From Moduliflexus sp964602655 (GTDB lineage: Bacteria > Moduliflexota > Moduliflexia > Moduliflexales > Moduliflexaceae), in contig CAZRSF010000014.1 in NCBI GenBank assembly GCA_964602655.1, positions 1 through 64,000 of the forward strand: DNA of 64,000 nt, written 5' to 3'. The notes beneath the pieces were generated by a model that saw only the letters and a program-made list of their open reading frames with translations, was not told the origin of the DNA and searched no databases. Position numbers and translations under genes: made by a program. Below are positions 52,017 through 61,362 of the stretch, piece after piece. Every line of letters begins with the position of its first letter. The stretch's first letter is position 1.

Positions 52017-53639
52017 GTGTTTTTTGCTTACCATCGCCGTTTTTTCATGGATGACGCACGCGAACAACACGCAATCCAGTCGAGTTTGAGCCGTCGGTTC
52101 AGCATAATCCTGACAGGGGTTGTGGCGGGAATCGTTCTGCTGTTTTCGTCTGTGATGGCGTTGTCGAATGCTGCGGAAAATGAAAAACGCCTTGAACAGC
52201 AATTAGCCCGCACCACGTTATTCGCAGAAACGAGTTTAGCGTCTGCGGTCTGGCAAGTCAGTCCTGAAATCGTGCGCGACCTGCTGAATGCCTTATTGAA
52301 CGACGATACAATCGTCTATGCTCGCGTCATCGCCGAAGGCGATATGATGGTCGAAGAGATCCAGCCCGATTTTTCGCAATATTCGTGGGCATTCTTTCGA
52401 AATTCCCCTCAATTTATCGCAAAACATGTCACAATGATGAAGAATGACACGCCAATCGGGACATTTGACATCGCGATCTCGCGCGAAAAGATTCGCGTTC
52501 AATTTCGAAATAATCTTGCCGTGACGCTTGCGCTGACGTTACTATTGATCCTCACCTGCTCCGTCACCGCGATCTTTATCACAAAACGCTATATTTTAGC
52601 GCCTTTAGCCGCGTTAGCCAACTCGGCGTCATCAATTGCTCACGGACAATTCGATCTGCCCATGATTGCGCCATCGGGGCAACTGCCCCATGATGAAATC
52701 GGCGAATTAGCGCAGACCTTCGACGAAATGCGGCAACGGTTGCAATATCTGTTAGAACGCTTAGGACATGCCGCCGCGACCATGCAGTCGTCTTCGGAAA
52801 ATATTCTGATGGCAGTCAACCAGCTTGCCGCCGCCTTAGAAGAGCAGTCCGCGTCGGTCACGGAAACCGCAGCCATGATGGAAGCCATCACCAGCGCGTC
52901 GCGCCAGATTTCCGGGAATACCGAGACGGTTGCCGCAATGGCCGAACACACCAGAACATCTGCGCAAACAGGCGTTGAACTGGCAGATGCCACGATTGAC
53001 AAAATGCGCAACATCATGGAAACCAATACGCAGGTGCTTCAACAGATTATGGCGCTTGGCAGGCGTTCCGAAAAAATCGGCGATGTCATCGAATTGATTA
53101 ACGATATTGCCGACCGGACAAAATTACTCGCCTTTAATGCCGCCTTAGAAGCGGTCGAAGGGAACGAAAACGGCGGAAAACGCTTTCATGTCATCGCAAT
53201 AGAAATTCGGCGATTAGCGGACTCGATTATCGAATCTACCGAAGAAATCAGTTCGAATATCTTAGAAATTCAACAAGGAATTCATGAATTGGTGCAGTCA
53301 TCCGATATAACCACCTCTCGCATTCAGGAAGGCGCACAGCAGACCGGCGCGTTATCCGGCGGATTGCAGGATATTTTGTCGGCGGCGCGGCGCACGACCA
53401 ATGAAGCGAAACAAATTGCGGCGGCGACTCAGGAACAACAGCACGCGCATGAACAGATTTTAGCCGCATTGAAAGAGATCTCTGAGAATGCCGAGCAATT
53501 TGCTGCCGCAGGCAATCAGGTGTCGCTTTCAGCCAATGACATGAAACAACTGGCGGACACGCTGCATCACCTCATTATCGCGTTCGGACGGGACGGTCGC
53601 TATGGGGAACGCGACCGTTCGAACGCGCCTTCGGCATGA
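52017..53639 (+). CDS. MCP-like membrane receptor with HAMP domain and atypical tip
   Basis: The 540-residue protein has a transmembrane helix (about 29-50), a periplasmic domain of about 110 residues, a second helix (about 165-185), HAMP, and a long coiled-coil signalling domain. The hairpin tip reads IADRTKLLAFNAALEAVEGN and then ENGGKRFHVIAIEIRRLA. Standard MCPs have (E/A)AARAGE-GRGFAVVA here, so contact with CheA/CheW may differ. The GTG at 52017 has GGAAGAGG ahead; ATG at 52047 is an alternative. The stop overlaps the pepT start (ATGA). No che genes are in the window. Confidence 0.8.
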   Translation: MFFAYHRRFFMDDAREQHAIQSSLSRRFSIILTGVVAGIVLLFSSVMALSNAAENEKRLEQQLARTTLFAETSLASAVWQVSPEIVRDLLNALLNDDTIVYARVIAEGDMMVEEIQPDFSQYSWAFFRNSPQFIAKHVTMMKNDTPIGTFDIAISREKIRVQFRNNLAVTLALTLLLILTCSVTAIFITKRYILAPLAALANSASSIAHGQFDLPMIAPSGQLPHDEIGELAQTFDEMRQRLQYLLERLGHAAATMQSSSENILMAVNQLAAALEEQSASVTETAAMMEAITSASRQISGNTETVAAMAEHTRTSAQTGVELADATIDKMRNIMETNTQVLQQIMALGRRSEKIGDVIELINDIADRTKLLAFNAALEAVEGNENGGKRFHVIAIEIRRLADSIIESTEEISSNILEIQQGIHELVQSSDITTSRIQEGAQQTGALSGGLQDILSAARRTTNEAKQIAAATQEQQHAHEQILAALKEISENAEQFAAAGNQVSLSANDMKQLADTLHHLIIAFGRDGRYGERDRSNAPSA

Positions 53640-54895
53640 CGATCTCTCCTGAATTGAGCCAATGGTTATTACACGATGCGCGCCAGCGGTTTTTACGCTA
53701 TGTCACGATTCACACCACGTCGGACGAACATTCGGGACAACACCCTTCCTCGCCAGGACAGTGGGAGCTTGCCAGGCTGGTACATCAGGAACTCCTCGAT
53801 CTTGGGATTCACGATGTGAGGCTTGACGAACATTGCTATCTGTATGCCACGCTTCCGGCCTCGCCGGGCGTATCGTCGCCTCCGATCACCTTCTGCGCTC
53901 ATTTCGATACGTCGCCATCGGAATCCGGAGAACGGGTCGAACCGGTCATTCATGCGGCGTATGACGGCGGCGGCATCACGTTTCCCGATGCGCCGGAATT
54001 ACTGCTGACCCCCGATGATTCCCCTCAGCTTCGCCAATATGTCGGCCAAAATATCATCACGGCCTCGGGAACAACGCTGCTTGGCGCAGACGACAAAGCG
54101 GGCGTGGCGGAGATTATGACGGCGCTGGCCGCGTTACAGACCTTTCCAGACCTGCCGCGCCCGGAACTGCGCATCGTCTTCACGCCGGACGAGGAAATCG
54201 GGGAGGGGACGCAACAGATCGATCTGAAAAAATTAGGGCGTTTCGGCTATACATTCGACGGCGGCGAAATGGGGGAATTGGAAGATGAATGCTTTCATGC
54301 GCTCCGCGTCAATTTGGCCTTTATCGGGCGGAACGTGCATCCCGGCGAAGCCAAAAACCGCATGGTGAACGCAGCAGCGATTGCCGCTCGTTTTCTTGCC
54401 ACGTTACCGGAACATGAAACCCCTGAACATACGGAACTGCGGGAAGGATTTTTCCATCTGACGCATGTCTCCGGCGATGAAAACCGGGCGACCTGCTCGC
54501 TGATTCTGCGCGATTTCGACCGGGATCGCAATCTGAAGCGCGCGGCGTTGTTGGAACAGCTTATTCAGGCGTTCCATCTGCGGTACGATGGCCTGAACAT
54601 CGAGCGCGAAACGGTTGAACAGTATCGCAACATGCAGGAGGTCTTGCATCAATATCCTGAAGTGGCGCGACAAGCGGAGATTGCCATAGAGAATGCCGGA
54701 TTACGACTGATTCGCAAAGCGATTCGCGGCGGTACCGACGGCTCGCGCCTGTCGTTTTTAGGGCTGCCCACGCCGAATATTTTTTCCGGCGGCTTGTTGT
54801 TTCACTCCAAAAAAGAATGGATTCCTGAGATCGCGTTGCAGAAGGCGGCAGAGGTGGCGCTCCACCTGTGCGCGCTCTGGGCGGCGCGCGAGTAA
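53636..54895 (+). CDS. pepT: Peptidase T (tripeptide aminopeptidase)
   Basis: PepT is a cytoplasmic zinc enzyme of family M20 that removes N-terminal residues from tripeptides. The 419 residues have the metal motifs CAHFDTSPS (His89, Asp91), GADDKAGVAEIMTAL, then FTPDEEIGEGTQQID with the catalytic Glu pair. DGGEMGELEDE and a late IRGGTDGSRLSFLGLPTPNI with HSKKEWI complete the set. The length is normal. The ATG overlaps the receptor stop and the next gene starts four bases after its own stop, so three unlike genes share a transcript. Confidence 0.93.
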   Translation: MTISPELSQWLLHDARQRFLRYVTIHTTSDEHSGQHPSSPGQWELARLVHQELLDLGIHDVRLDEHCYLYATLPASPGVSSPPITFCAHFDTSPSESGERVEPVIHAAYDGGGITFPDAPELLLTPDDSPQLRQYVGQNIITASGTTLLGADDKAGVAEIMTALAALQTFPDLPRPELRIVFTPDEEIGEGTQQIDLKKLGRFGYTFDGGEMGELEDECFHALRVNLAFIGRNVHPGEAKNRMVNAAAIAARFLATLPEHETPEHTELREGFFHLTHVSGDENRATCSLILRDFDRDRNLKRAALLEQLIQAFHLRYDGLNIERETVEQYRNMQEVLHQYPEVARQAEIAIENAGLRLIRKAIRGGTDGSRLSFLGLPTPNIFSGGLLFHSKKEWIPEIALQKAAEVALHLCALWAARE

Positions 54896-54898
54896 GTC

Positions 54899-55915
54899 AT
54901 GGAGACACCGCTTCCATTAGGAAAATTGAAATTAGAGCAGCTTCGGCGGTTGTTGAACACATACGTCACCGTCAATGACGAGCGCGTGGTAGTCGGCGCG
55001 GAAGTCGGCGAGGACGCGGCAGTGATTGATATGGGCGACCGCTATCTTGTCGCCAAAACCGATCCGATCACGTTCGTCGTGGACGACATCGGTTGGTACG
55101 CCATTGTGATCAACGCGAACGATTTAGCGACGCGCGGCGCCACGCCAAAATGGTTTTTAGCCACGATTTTGCTGCCGGAACATCGCGCCACCGAAACAAT
55201 GGTGGAGACGATTTTCGCGCAGCTTGCGGCAGCCTGCAAACAATATAACATTACGCTGTGCGGCGGGCATACCGAGGTGACGTACGGGCTGGATCGTCCG
55301 ATTGTCGTCGGACAAATGCTCGGCGAAGTCGCGAAGGATCGGCTGATTCGCACGGCAGGCGCGCAGATAGGCGATGATATTATCCTGACCAAGGGAATTG
55401 CGGTCGAAGGCACGTCCATTATTGCCCGCGTCAAACATGAGCATCTGCTAACGATGTATTCGTCAGACTATCTCCGCGCGTGCCGAGATTTTATTTATAC
55501 GCCCGGCATCAGCGTGGTGGAAGAGGCGCGGATCGCCATCGAAACGGCGCATGTGTCGGCAATGCATGATCCGACGGAAGGCGGCGTCGCCACCGGGCTG
55601 CACGAACTCGCTGAAGCCGCAAGCGTTGGGTTGCATATTGAGCGTGAGGCCATTCCGATCTTCCCGGAAACAGCGACGTTGTGCGCTCAATATGGACTTG
55701 ATCCATTAGGGGTGATTGCGTCAGGCGCGTTATTGATGACGATTCCGCCACAGGAGACCGCCCAACTGATTGAGGCATTCCAGGCGAATCGGATTCGAGC
55801 ATCCGTCATCGGGCGCATTGTCGCTGCGCAAAAAGGAAGACACTTATGGAATCAAGGAAATTCAACGCCATTACCCCTGTTTCATCAGGATGAAATCACC
55901 AAAATCTTTGACTGA
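54899..55915 (+). CDS. AIR-synthase / HypE-like protein
   Basis: The 338-residue protein has the PurM/HypE/SelD fold: an N-terminal ATP-binding half with VGEDAAVIDMGDRYLVAKTD and ANDLATRGATPKWFL. The C-terminal half has CGGHTEVTYGLDRPIVVGQM, then TKGIAVEGTSIIA and HDPTEGGVATGLHEL. It lacks the C-terminal PRxC cysteine that HypE uses to carry cyanide onto hydrogenase, and no hyp or hydrogenase genes are near. It is therefore a stand-alone member of the family with unknown substrate, probably ATP dependent. It starts four bases after pepT. Confidence 0.8.
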   Translation: METPLPLGKLKLEQLRRLLNTYVTVNDERVVVGAEVGEDAAVIDMGDRYLVAKTDPITFVVDDIGWYAIVINANDLATRGATPKWFLATILLPEHRATETMVETIFAQLAAACKQYNITLCGGHTEVTYGLDRPIVVGQMLGEVAKDRLIRTAGAQIGDDIILTKGIAVEGTSIIARVKHEHLLTMYSSDYLRACRDFIYTPGISVVEEARIAIETAHVSAMHDPTEGGVATGLHELAEAASVGLHIEREAIPIFPETATLCAQYGLDPLGVIASGALLMTIPPQETAQLIEAFQANRIRASVIGRIVAAQKGRHLWNQGNSTPLPLFHQDEITKIFD

Positions 55916-56052
55916 AAAATTACGAATTTTCCTTGACTAATTTGACATAGTATATTTTACGTATGCGCGTGTTTTGTATTTTGAACACATGCAGTGATTA
56001 CCAACCAGTATGATAATAATTTGAGCCATTCAGGCATAACGAGGAGGTTATT

Positions 56053-56223
56053 ATGGCCCATTCGATTAATGATGAGTGCATTTCTTGCGGCGCGTGCGCC
56101 AGCGAATGCCCGGTCGAAGCAATCAGCGAAGGCCCAAACAAGTATGTTATCGATCCCGGAAAATGCACGGACTGCGGCACATGCGTTGATGTTTGCCCGG
56201 CAGACGCGATTGACGCTTCGTAA
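56053..56223 (+). CDS. Small 2[4Fe-4S] ferredoxin
   Basis: This 56-residue protein has two classic cluster motifs, CISCGACASECP and CTDCGTCVDVCP, with the spacing of clostridial-type bacterial ferredoxins, and begins MAHSINDE. It is a low-potential electron carrier for cytoplasmic redox enzymes such as pyruvate:ferredoxin oxidoreductase or hydrogenase. GAGGAGG lies five bases before the ATG. It is monocistronic with a candidate terminator after it. Its presence fits an anaerobic or microaerobic life style. Confidence 0.93.
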   Translation: MAHSINDECISCGACASECPVEAISEGPNKYVIDPGKCTDCGTCVDVCPADAIDAS

Positions 56224-56604
56224 ACGCACAGGATTGTAGCATTCTTTCTAAGGGAGATTCACTGCTGTTTTCATCATGCAGATGGATTTCCCTTCGATTT
56301 TTCTTCCCAATTAGTGCATTTCTATACATTTCAAACATCTTGCGCGGATGATATTTATAAGAAATCTTAAAAGATTTCTTGACCAGAGCATCTATTTGAC
56401 ATACACTTTGCTCACGATAAGAAAGCCAGGACAATTCTTCAATGAACGTTTATTATTTATCGTTATGACATAAGTACATGCAAACTCGTGTTTTTCTGAT
56501 TCAACCAACATGAGAATGCGGCGTCAATAATTACGCATTTTTTGCATATTTGTCAAACACAAAAACAGAACCTAAATCATGCCTCAGACTGAAGAGAATA
56601 TCCC
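56224..56604. other. Intergenic region between ferredoxin and phosphatase genes
   Basis: It holds the ferredoxin terminator (56250-56302), then A+T-rich sequence. TTGTCA (56550-56555), 17 bases and TAAATC (56573-56578) are a weak promoter candidate for the phosphatase operon. A 95-codon minus-strand frame here starts with TTG and runs over the ferredoxin gene; I do not accept it. Confidence 0.5.
56250..56302 (+). terminator. Candidate terminator after the ferredoxin gene
   Basis: AAGGGAGATTCACTGC pairs with GCAGATGGATTTCCCTT with small bulges; CGATTTTTCTT follows. It begins 27 bases after the stop. Confidence 0.55.
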
Positions 56605-58551
56605 ATGTTTCAGTGGCTCAATAATCAGACATTAAAAGCAAAATTGTGCGTGTTGACCTTCCTGTTAGTTGTGGCGGTCATGATGTTTGTTGGATATATT
56701 GTTATCGGGCAGCAACGAAAATCCCTCATGCTCCAGATGGAAGGAACTGGGCGGTTCTTAGTTAAAAATCTTGCAAAAAATGTTGTCAGTCCGCTGTTAG
56801 AAGATGACAGCCTGAGTTTGAACAATCTGATTTCATCTCTGGAAGCACGAGATACATTAGAAGGCAATCCGGCGCGATTGACGGTTGAAGAGTATCAAAA
56901 TTTCCTCGCGCAATTCTTTCTCAAAGATCAAATTTCTCTGCTTGACAAGTATATTGAAAAGCAGGATAAGAACGTTTATATTCACATTGACTTTTCTCGC
57001 GACGATCAAGTACTGACCACGATTGCAGGCAATGTGCTGCAAAAAGTCCTGACGCTCTGGCAGGACGTGCAAACCCCTCAACAATACGAAGAATTTTTCG
57101 CGCAATACCCTTGGGCGCGGATTATTGCAGAGACATTATCTGTTCCAGAGAATACGCTCCCCAATCTGCAAATTTCCGATGCTCAAAAACAGGAATTAAC
57201 TGCGAAAGTTGCCGAGCGTTTGTTTAACGAGATTTCTGGATATGTCAAAAATCCGGTTATCGGATATGCCATTGTGCTTGATAAAGAACACATTATTCGC
57301 GCCCACCCCGATATTGACCAGTTAGGCCAGCCGTATGAGCTACCGCAAGGGGCGAAACTCATCGAAAAAGGGGAAGTGACAATCCATCGGTTATCTTTTA
57401 AAGGCGAGATTCATTTTGATTTCGAATCCCGCATTCAGGTGCGTGATAAAAATCTCGGAACAGCCGAGATTGGCTCTGTTCACTTAGGTTTTCGAGAAGA
57501 GAACCTGGTCAAAGATATTGCATCAGCAAAGCAAAAAATCCTTTATATCACGATTATTGCGGTCGTGTTCGGGTCTCTCGGCACGTATGTGCTGGCCAGT
57601 TTAATTGTCAAGCCAATCAAAGTCCTTGTTCATGACGCTGAAATTCTTGGCGGGGGCGATTTGACACATAAAATTACGGTCATGACCGGAGATGAAGTCG
57701 GCATGCTGGCGACGACGCTCGAAGATACCAGAGTCAAACTGAAAGAAGCGCAAGCGCAGTTAGTCGTCAATGAACGTTTAGGCCGAGAGTTGGAAATCGC
57801 GCGTGAAATTCAGATGGGGCTGCTGCCCAAAGAGACGCCGACAGTCGGGCCAATCGAGCTTGGCACATTATACCGGGCGGCTTCGCAAGTCGGTGGCGAT
57901 CTCTATGACTTCTTCTGGGTCAGCGAAGACGAATTAGGCATTGTTGTGGCTGACGTGTCGGGGAAGGGGGTGCCCGGCTCATTGGTGATGACGATGGCGA
58001 AGGCTGTCATCCGCGCGAAAGCGATGAAATCGGATGCGCCGATGCATAAACTCCCTGCGGTGCTTGGCGGCGGGCCGGCGTCCGTCATTCGCAAAACCAA
58101 CCAGATGATTGCGCAAGATATTAAAAAAGGGATGTTTATTACGGCGAATTACGGTATTTTAAACATAAAGACCCTCCGGTACATGTTTGTCAGCGCCGGG
58201 CATAATGATACCTTAGTCTATAATTCTCAGACCCAGGAATTGCGTGGTTATAACCCGAAAGGCATTGCGCTCGGATTAGACAAAGGGCCGGTGTTCGATT
58301 CCATGCTGCAAGAACAGGAAATTTCGCTCTCCAGCGGCGATTTAGTCCTTCAATTTACGGATGGCATTACCGAGGCCATGAATGAGGAACGCGACGAATT
58401 TGGCGATGATCGCCTGAAAGAGGCCATTCGAAAATATGCGCATCTGAAGGTGAATGATTTTTTGATCGAACTGGATAAAGAAATTCGAAATTTCACACGA
58501 GGTTTTACGCAAAGTGATGATATTACCGCTGTCGTTATTAAAGTGAAATAA
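56605..58551 (+). CDS. Membrane PP2C (SpoIIE/RsbU-type) serine phosphatase with HAMP
   Basis: The 648-residue protein has a transmembrane helix (about 13-34), a large periplasmic sensor domain to about 310, a second helix (about 312-335), HAMP, a short coiled coil and a C-terminal SpoIIE phosphatase domain (from about 400). Metal-binding motifs are VGGDLYDFF, VADVSGKGVPGSL and TDGITEAMNEERDEFGDD. It should dephosphorylate the STAS protein encoded 64 bases downstream in response to an envelope or external signal. This starts a partner-switching operon with STAS and RsbW-type genes. The sensor ligand is unknown. Confidence 0.92.
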   Translation: MFQWLNNQTLKAKLCVLTFLLVVAVMMFVGYIVIGQQRKSLMLQMEGTGRFLVKNLAKNVVSPLLEDDSLSLNNLISSLEARDTLEGNPARLTVEEYQNFLAQFFLKDQISLLDKYIEKQDKNVYIHIDFSRDDQVLTTIAGNVLQKVLTLWQDVQTPQQYEEFFAQYPWARIIAETLSVPENTLPNLQISDAQKQELTAKVAERLFNEISGYVKNPVIGYAIVLDKEHIIRAHPDIDQLGQPYELPQGAKLIEKGEVTIHRLSFKGEIHFDFESRIQVRDKNLGTAEIGSVHLGFREENLVKDIASAKQKILYITIIAVVFGSLGTYVLASLIVKPIKVLVHDAEILGGGDLTHKITVMTGDEVGMLATTLEDTRVKLKEAQAQLVVNERLGRELEIAREIQMGLLPKETPTVGPIELGTLYRAASQVGGDLYDFFWVSEDELGIVVADVSGKGVPGSLVMTMAKAVIRAKAMKSDAPMHKLPAVLGGGPASVIRKTNQMIAQDIKKGMFITANYGILNIKTLRYMFVSAGHNDTLVYNSQTQELRGYNPKGIALGLDKGPVFDSMLQEQEISLSSGDLVLQFTDGITEAMNEERDEFGDDRLKEAIRKYAHLKVNDFLIELDKEIRNFTRGFTQSDDITAVVIKVK

Positions 58552-58615
58552 ACCGAGAAGAAGCGCTGATGAGAACAGAAACTCATCAGAACATTGTAGG
58601 AGTTAGAAAAGAATT

Positions 58616-58966
58616 ATGAGAAATCTGAATATTGGCGTGGAAACATTAGCAAACCAAGATATCACCAAAATTGTGGTGGAAGGTTTTTTGGATGCGCATA
58701 CCGTTCCGGAAATGGAAAAGGTCATTCAGGAACTGCTTCAGCAGAAAAAATATCGAATAGTGGTGGATTTTAGCGCGCTCTCGTATATCAGCAGCGCTGG
58801 ACTCGGCGTGTTTATGAGCGTCATCGGCGATGTGAAAAATAATAATGGCGATATTGTCCTGATGAAAATGCCTCCCAAAATTTATAAAGTGTTTGATCTG
58901 TTAGGCTTTACGGAGATTTTTTCAATTGTTGATGATGAAGAGGCGGCATTTAAGGTGTTTAAATAA
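58616..58966 (+). CDS. STAS-domain anti-sigma factor antagonist (RsbV-like)
   Basis: This 116-residue STAS protein has the phosphorylation loop SYISSAGLGVFM with Ser59/Ser60, aligning with the STAS protein at 51557. It is the probable substrate of the PP2C phosphatase encoded upstream and the RsbW-type kinase encoded downstream. The end (IYKVFDLLGFTEIFSIVDDE) is typical. AGGAG lies about 13 bases before the ATG, a slightly long spacing. The two intact neighbours make the partner-switch assignment firm, though the final target is not seen. Confidence 0.93.
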   Translation: MRNLNIGVETLANQDITKIVVEGFLDAHTVPEMEKVIQELLQQKKYRIVVDFSALSYISSAGLGVFMSVIGDVKNNNGDIVLMKMPPKIYKVFDLLGFTEIFSIVDDEEAAFKVFK

Positions 58967-59006
58967 TTAGTCACCCGATGATAAGGATGAGGCATGCCTC
59001 TACGCT

Positions 59007-59453
59007 ATGAGTATGAATACGACAACAATAGTGATTCAAACTCCTGGAGAAATGCATTTTTTGCATCGAATTCGGGATTTTGTCACCGGGATTGCCGAAG
59101 AATCCGGTATCAACGAACAAGATATCGAAAATATCGAGTTGGCTGTAGATGAAGCCTGCGCGAATATTATCGAACATGGATACCAATCCGAAGATCCCAA
59201 CAAAAATATCACCATCCGCATGGAAATCGATCCCGCCAAGCTGGTATTGACTATTATTGATCAAGGCACGCCTTTTGATCCTCGCACACGAATGCAGCCT
59301 GACATAAAAAAGCTGATTGCGATGAAACGAGACGGCGGGTTAGGGATTAGCCTGATAAAACACACGATGGATGAGATTGATTATCGTCAAGGCGCTCATG
59401 GACAGAATGAATTAATTCTGACCAAGTATTTGAAAAAACAGAGTGAGACGTGA
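59007..59453 (+). CDS. RsbW/SpoIIAB-type serine kinase (anti-sigma factor)
   Basis: The 148-residue protein is a GHKL ATPase of the RsbW group: N-box ELAVDEACANIIEHGY (44-59), then DQGTPFDPRTRM (G1) and GGLGISLIKHTMDEIDY (G2). It phosphorylates the STAS antagonist and, when not bound to it, holds a sigma factor or other target. No sigma factor gene is near. ATGs at 59007 and 59013 are both possible, neither with a strong Shine-Dalgarno. Its stop overlaps a GTG of the following lipoprotein frame, suggesting coupled translation. Confidence 0.92.
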   Translation: MSMNTTTIVIQTPGEMHFLHRIRDFVTGIAEESGINEQDIENIELAVDEACANIIEHGYQSEDPNKNITIRMEIDPAKLVLTIIDQGTPFDPRTRMQPDIKKLIAMKRDGGLGISLIKHTMDEIDYRQGAHGQNELILTKYLKKQSET

Positions 59454-59455
59454 AC

Positions 59456-61117
59456 ATGCAGAGAACGTTAACGAGATATTGGCGAGACGTGTTCCTCGGC
59501 GTCGTCGTTTGTGTTGTAGGATTGGGAGTGACCGGGTGCGCAGGTCTGCCCTTCAATTCGTCAGGACAGCAGCAAGTCGAATCGGAATCATCATTTACAT
59601 ATCAGAAAGCGCAACGCTTATTCGATTCCGGGCAACTCGAGCAGGCCATCGCGGTATGGGAACAGATTCCGCCGAATGATCCGAAGTACATTGACGCGCA
59701 ATTAGCCATTAGAACGGCTCGTATAGAAATCCAGAAGACCGCTCAGCAGGAAACGTCTTCATTCCAAACCGCCTCGGAGTACGATACATTACTCGAACAA
59801 GGCGGAACGCTTGAGCAGGACGGACGTTTTCAGGAAGCGTTAGTGATGTATATACGCGCCCTCGATCTCCAGCCGGACAATAATGAGCTACAGCAAAAAA
59901 TCGAAGAATTGTCCACAATCCTGGAAGATACGATTCAACGTCATGAACGTTTAGGGGAATTATATCTCAGCAATGGCGAATACGAAAAAGCCAAAGCTGA
60001 ATGGACGCAACTCCTGCAACTTATGCCGGACCACGCGGTTGCGCAGCAGCGCCTCGCAGATTTGGATGTGCTGTCTGCAAGCAGTGACAACGTGTTTGTT
60101 CAACGTGGTCGCTCACTGATGCAGAAAGGGCTGATTTTCCAGGCGCAGGCGGAATTTCAAAAAGCGTTGCGCGTGAATCCTGATAGCGCTCAAACTCGTC
60201 ACTATCTCTCAACATTAGAGAATATTCCGTTTACACCTTATCAGGTAAAAAAAGGAGATACACTCTCTTCGATTGCGCAGCAATACAGCCAAAGCCCCTC
60301 CGACTACGCGATTCTTGCTGATTTCAATCATCTGCCTCTCGATGCCGCGCTTCAGGTTGGTCAAACGCTCAATATCCCGCACATTCTCGGATTCAAAGCC
60401 ACGCTTGCCCCTGAAGAGCAAGATGTGTTGATCGAGCCGTCCGTCGCGTCCGAACAGGAACCCCCGTCAGAAGTTCGCGAAATTACGCCGATTTCTGCGG
60501 AAGAACGCACTCAGCATCTTCAACGTATTTTTCAACAAGGCGTTGCAGCTTATGAAGCCGGAAATTATCGCGAGGCGGTGGCATTATTTAACGAAGTGTA
60601 TCAAAACGATTCGGAGAATCTTGACGCCTATAATTATTTCTTGCGCGCAATGACGAAACTTCAAGGGGGCAGTTTGGAGAGCGAAGCGCCTCCGCAACAA
60701 CCGGAAACATCTGCTGATTCTGCGGAAGAAGAAGTCGACCTTTTACTGATTGCGGCCAATTCCTACCGCGATAACGGCGATTTGCAAAAAGCGATCACCG
60801 TATATGAACAAGCGTTGCAATTAGCCCCTGAAAATCCTGAAATCAACGAATTACTTGAACAGGCGCGCGAGGAGTTGAAGACACAGATTACCGCTCATTT
60901 GAACGAGGGCATCAAACTCTTCAATCAGGAAGCGATTAAAGAAGCGATTACAGAATGGGATATTGTCTTACAGCTTGAGCCATCCAATCAACAGGCATCC
61001 GAGTATAAAAAACGCGCGCAGAAAATGTTAGAAGTCTTCGAACCAAAAGAAGACGCAAACGCGGCGCAACAGCCACTCCCAACGACAGCAGCACCTCCTG
61101 AAAACGAAACCGATTAA
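59456..61117 (+). CDS. TPR and LysM lipoprotein
   Basis: This 553-residue protein has a lipoprotein signal with lipobox VTGC (about residue 25). TPR-like repeats follow (LFDSGQLEQAIAVWEQI, GRFQEALVMYIRALDLQPDN, GEYEKAKAEWTQLLQLMPD), then a central LysM (YQVKKGDTLSSIAQQYSQ). A second TPR block follows (YEAGNYREAVALFNEVYQ, GDLQKAITVYEQALQLAPE). It is probably bound to the envelope, touching peptidoglycan and an unknown protein. The ATG at 59456 is better spaced from GAGTGAG than the GTG at 59450 that overlaps the RsbW-type stop. The 3' end overlaps the convergent tatA stop by four bases. Confidence 0.87.
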   Translation: MQRTLTRYWRDVFLGVVVCVVGLGVTGCAGLPFNSSGQQQVESESSFTYQKAQRLFDSGQLEQAIAVWEQIPPNDPKYIDAQLAIRTARIEIQKTAQQETSSFQTASEYDTLLEQGGTLEQDGRFQEALVMYIRALDLQPDNNELQQKIEELSTILEDTIQRHERLGELYLSNGEYEKAKAEWTQLLQLMPDHAVAQQRLADLDVLSASSDNVFVQRGRSLMQKGLIFQAQAEFQKALRVNPDSAQTRHYLSTLENIPFTPYQVKKGDTLSSIAQQYSQSPSDYAILADFNHLPLDAALQVGQTLNIPHILGFKATLAPEEQDVLIEPSVASEQEPPSEVREITPISAEERTQHLQRIFQQGVAAYEAGNYREAVALFNEVYQNDSENLDAYNYFLRAMTKLQGGSLESEAPPQQPETSADSAEEEVDLLLIAANSYRDNGDLQKAITVYEQALQLAPENPEINELLEQAREELKTQITAHLNEGIKLFNQEAIKEAITEWDIVLQLEPSNQQASEYKKRAQKMLEVFEPKEDANAAQQPLPTTAAPPENETD

Positions 61118-61362
61118 TCTACAGGCGGTTGCTGCTGCTGAGAGGAGGAATGGTCTGATTTTATGATCGGTTTTGACGCCGCGGGTTCATCAAGCTGCCG
61201 CAACTCGGCGTCAAGCGTTTGACGCACATCATTGGTGGCGCGTTTGAATTCCGCAAATCCGCGGCCTAACGCCCTCGCAAGCTCTGGAAGTTTCTTTGGC
61301 CCCACCACTAATAAGGCGATCACTAAAATCACGATGAGTTCTTGCATTCCAATCCCAAACAT
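61114..61362 (-). CDS. tatA: Sec-independent translocase subunit TatA/TatE
   Basis: This 82-residue protein has one membrane helix (ELIVILVIALLVVGPKKLPE) and an amphipathic helix (ARALGRGFAEFKRATNDV), the complete TatA plan. A polar tail rich in Ser and Gln follows. The FGIG-x-QEL start and the G-P-K hinge are typical. AAGGAAGG just before 61362 supports this start over an ATG 15 bases upstream. TatA forms the export pore for folded proteins; tatC is not in the window. Confidence 0.93.
   Translation of the reverse strand: MFGIGMQELIVILVIALLVVGPKKLPELARALGRGFAEFKRATNDVRQTLDAELRQLDEPAASKPIIKSDHSSSQQQQPPVD

Noticed and set aside
56147..56434. 95-codon minus-strand frame
   Set aside because: It starts with TTG, has no family resemblance and runs antisense over the well-supported ferredoxin gene.
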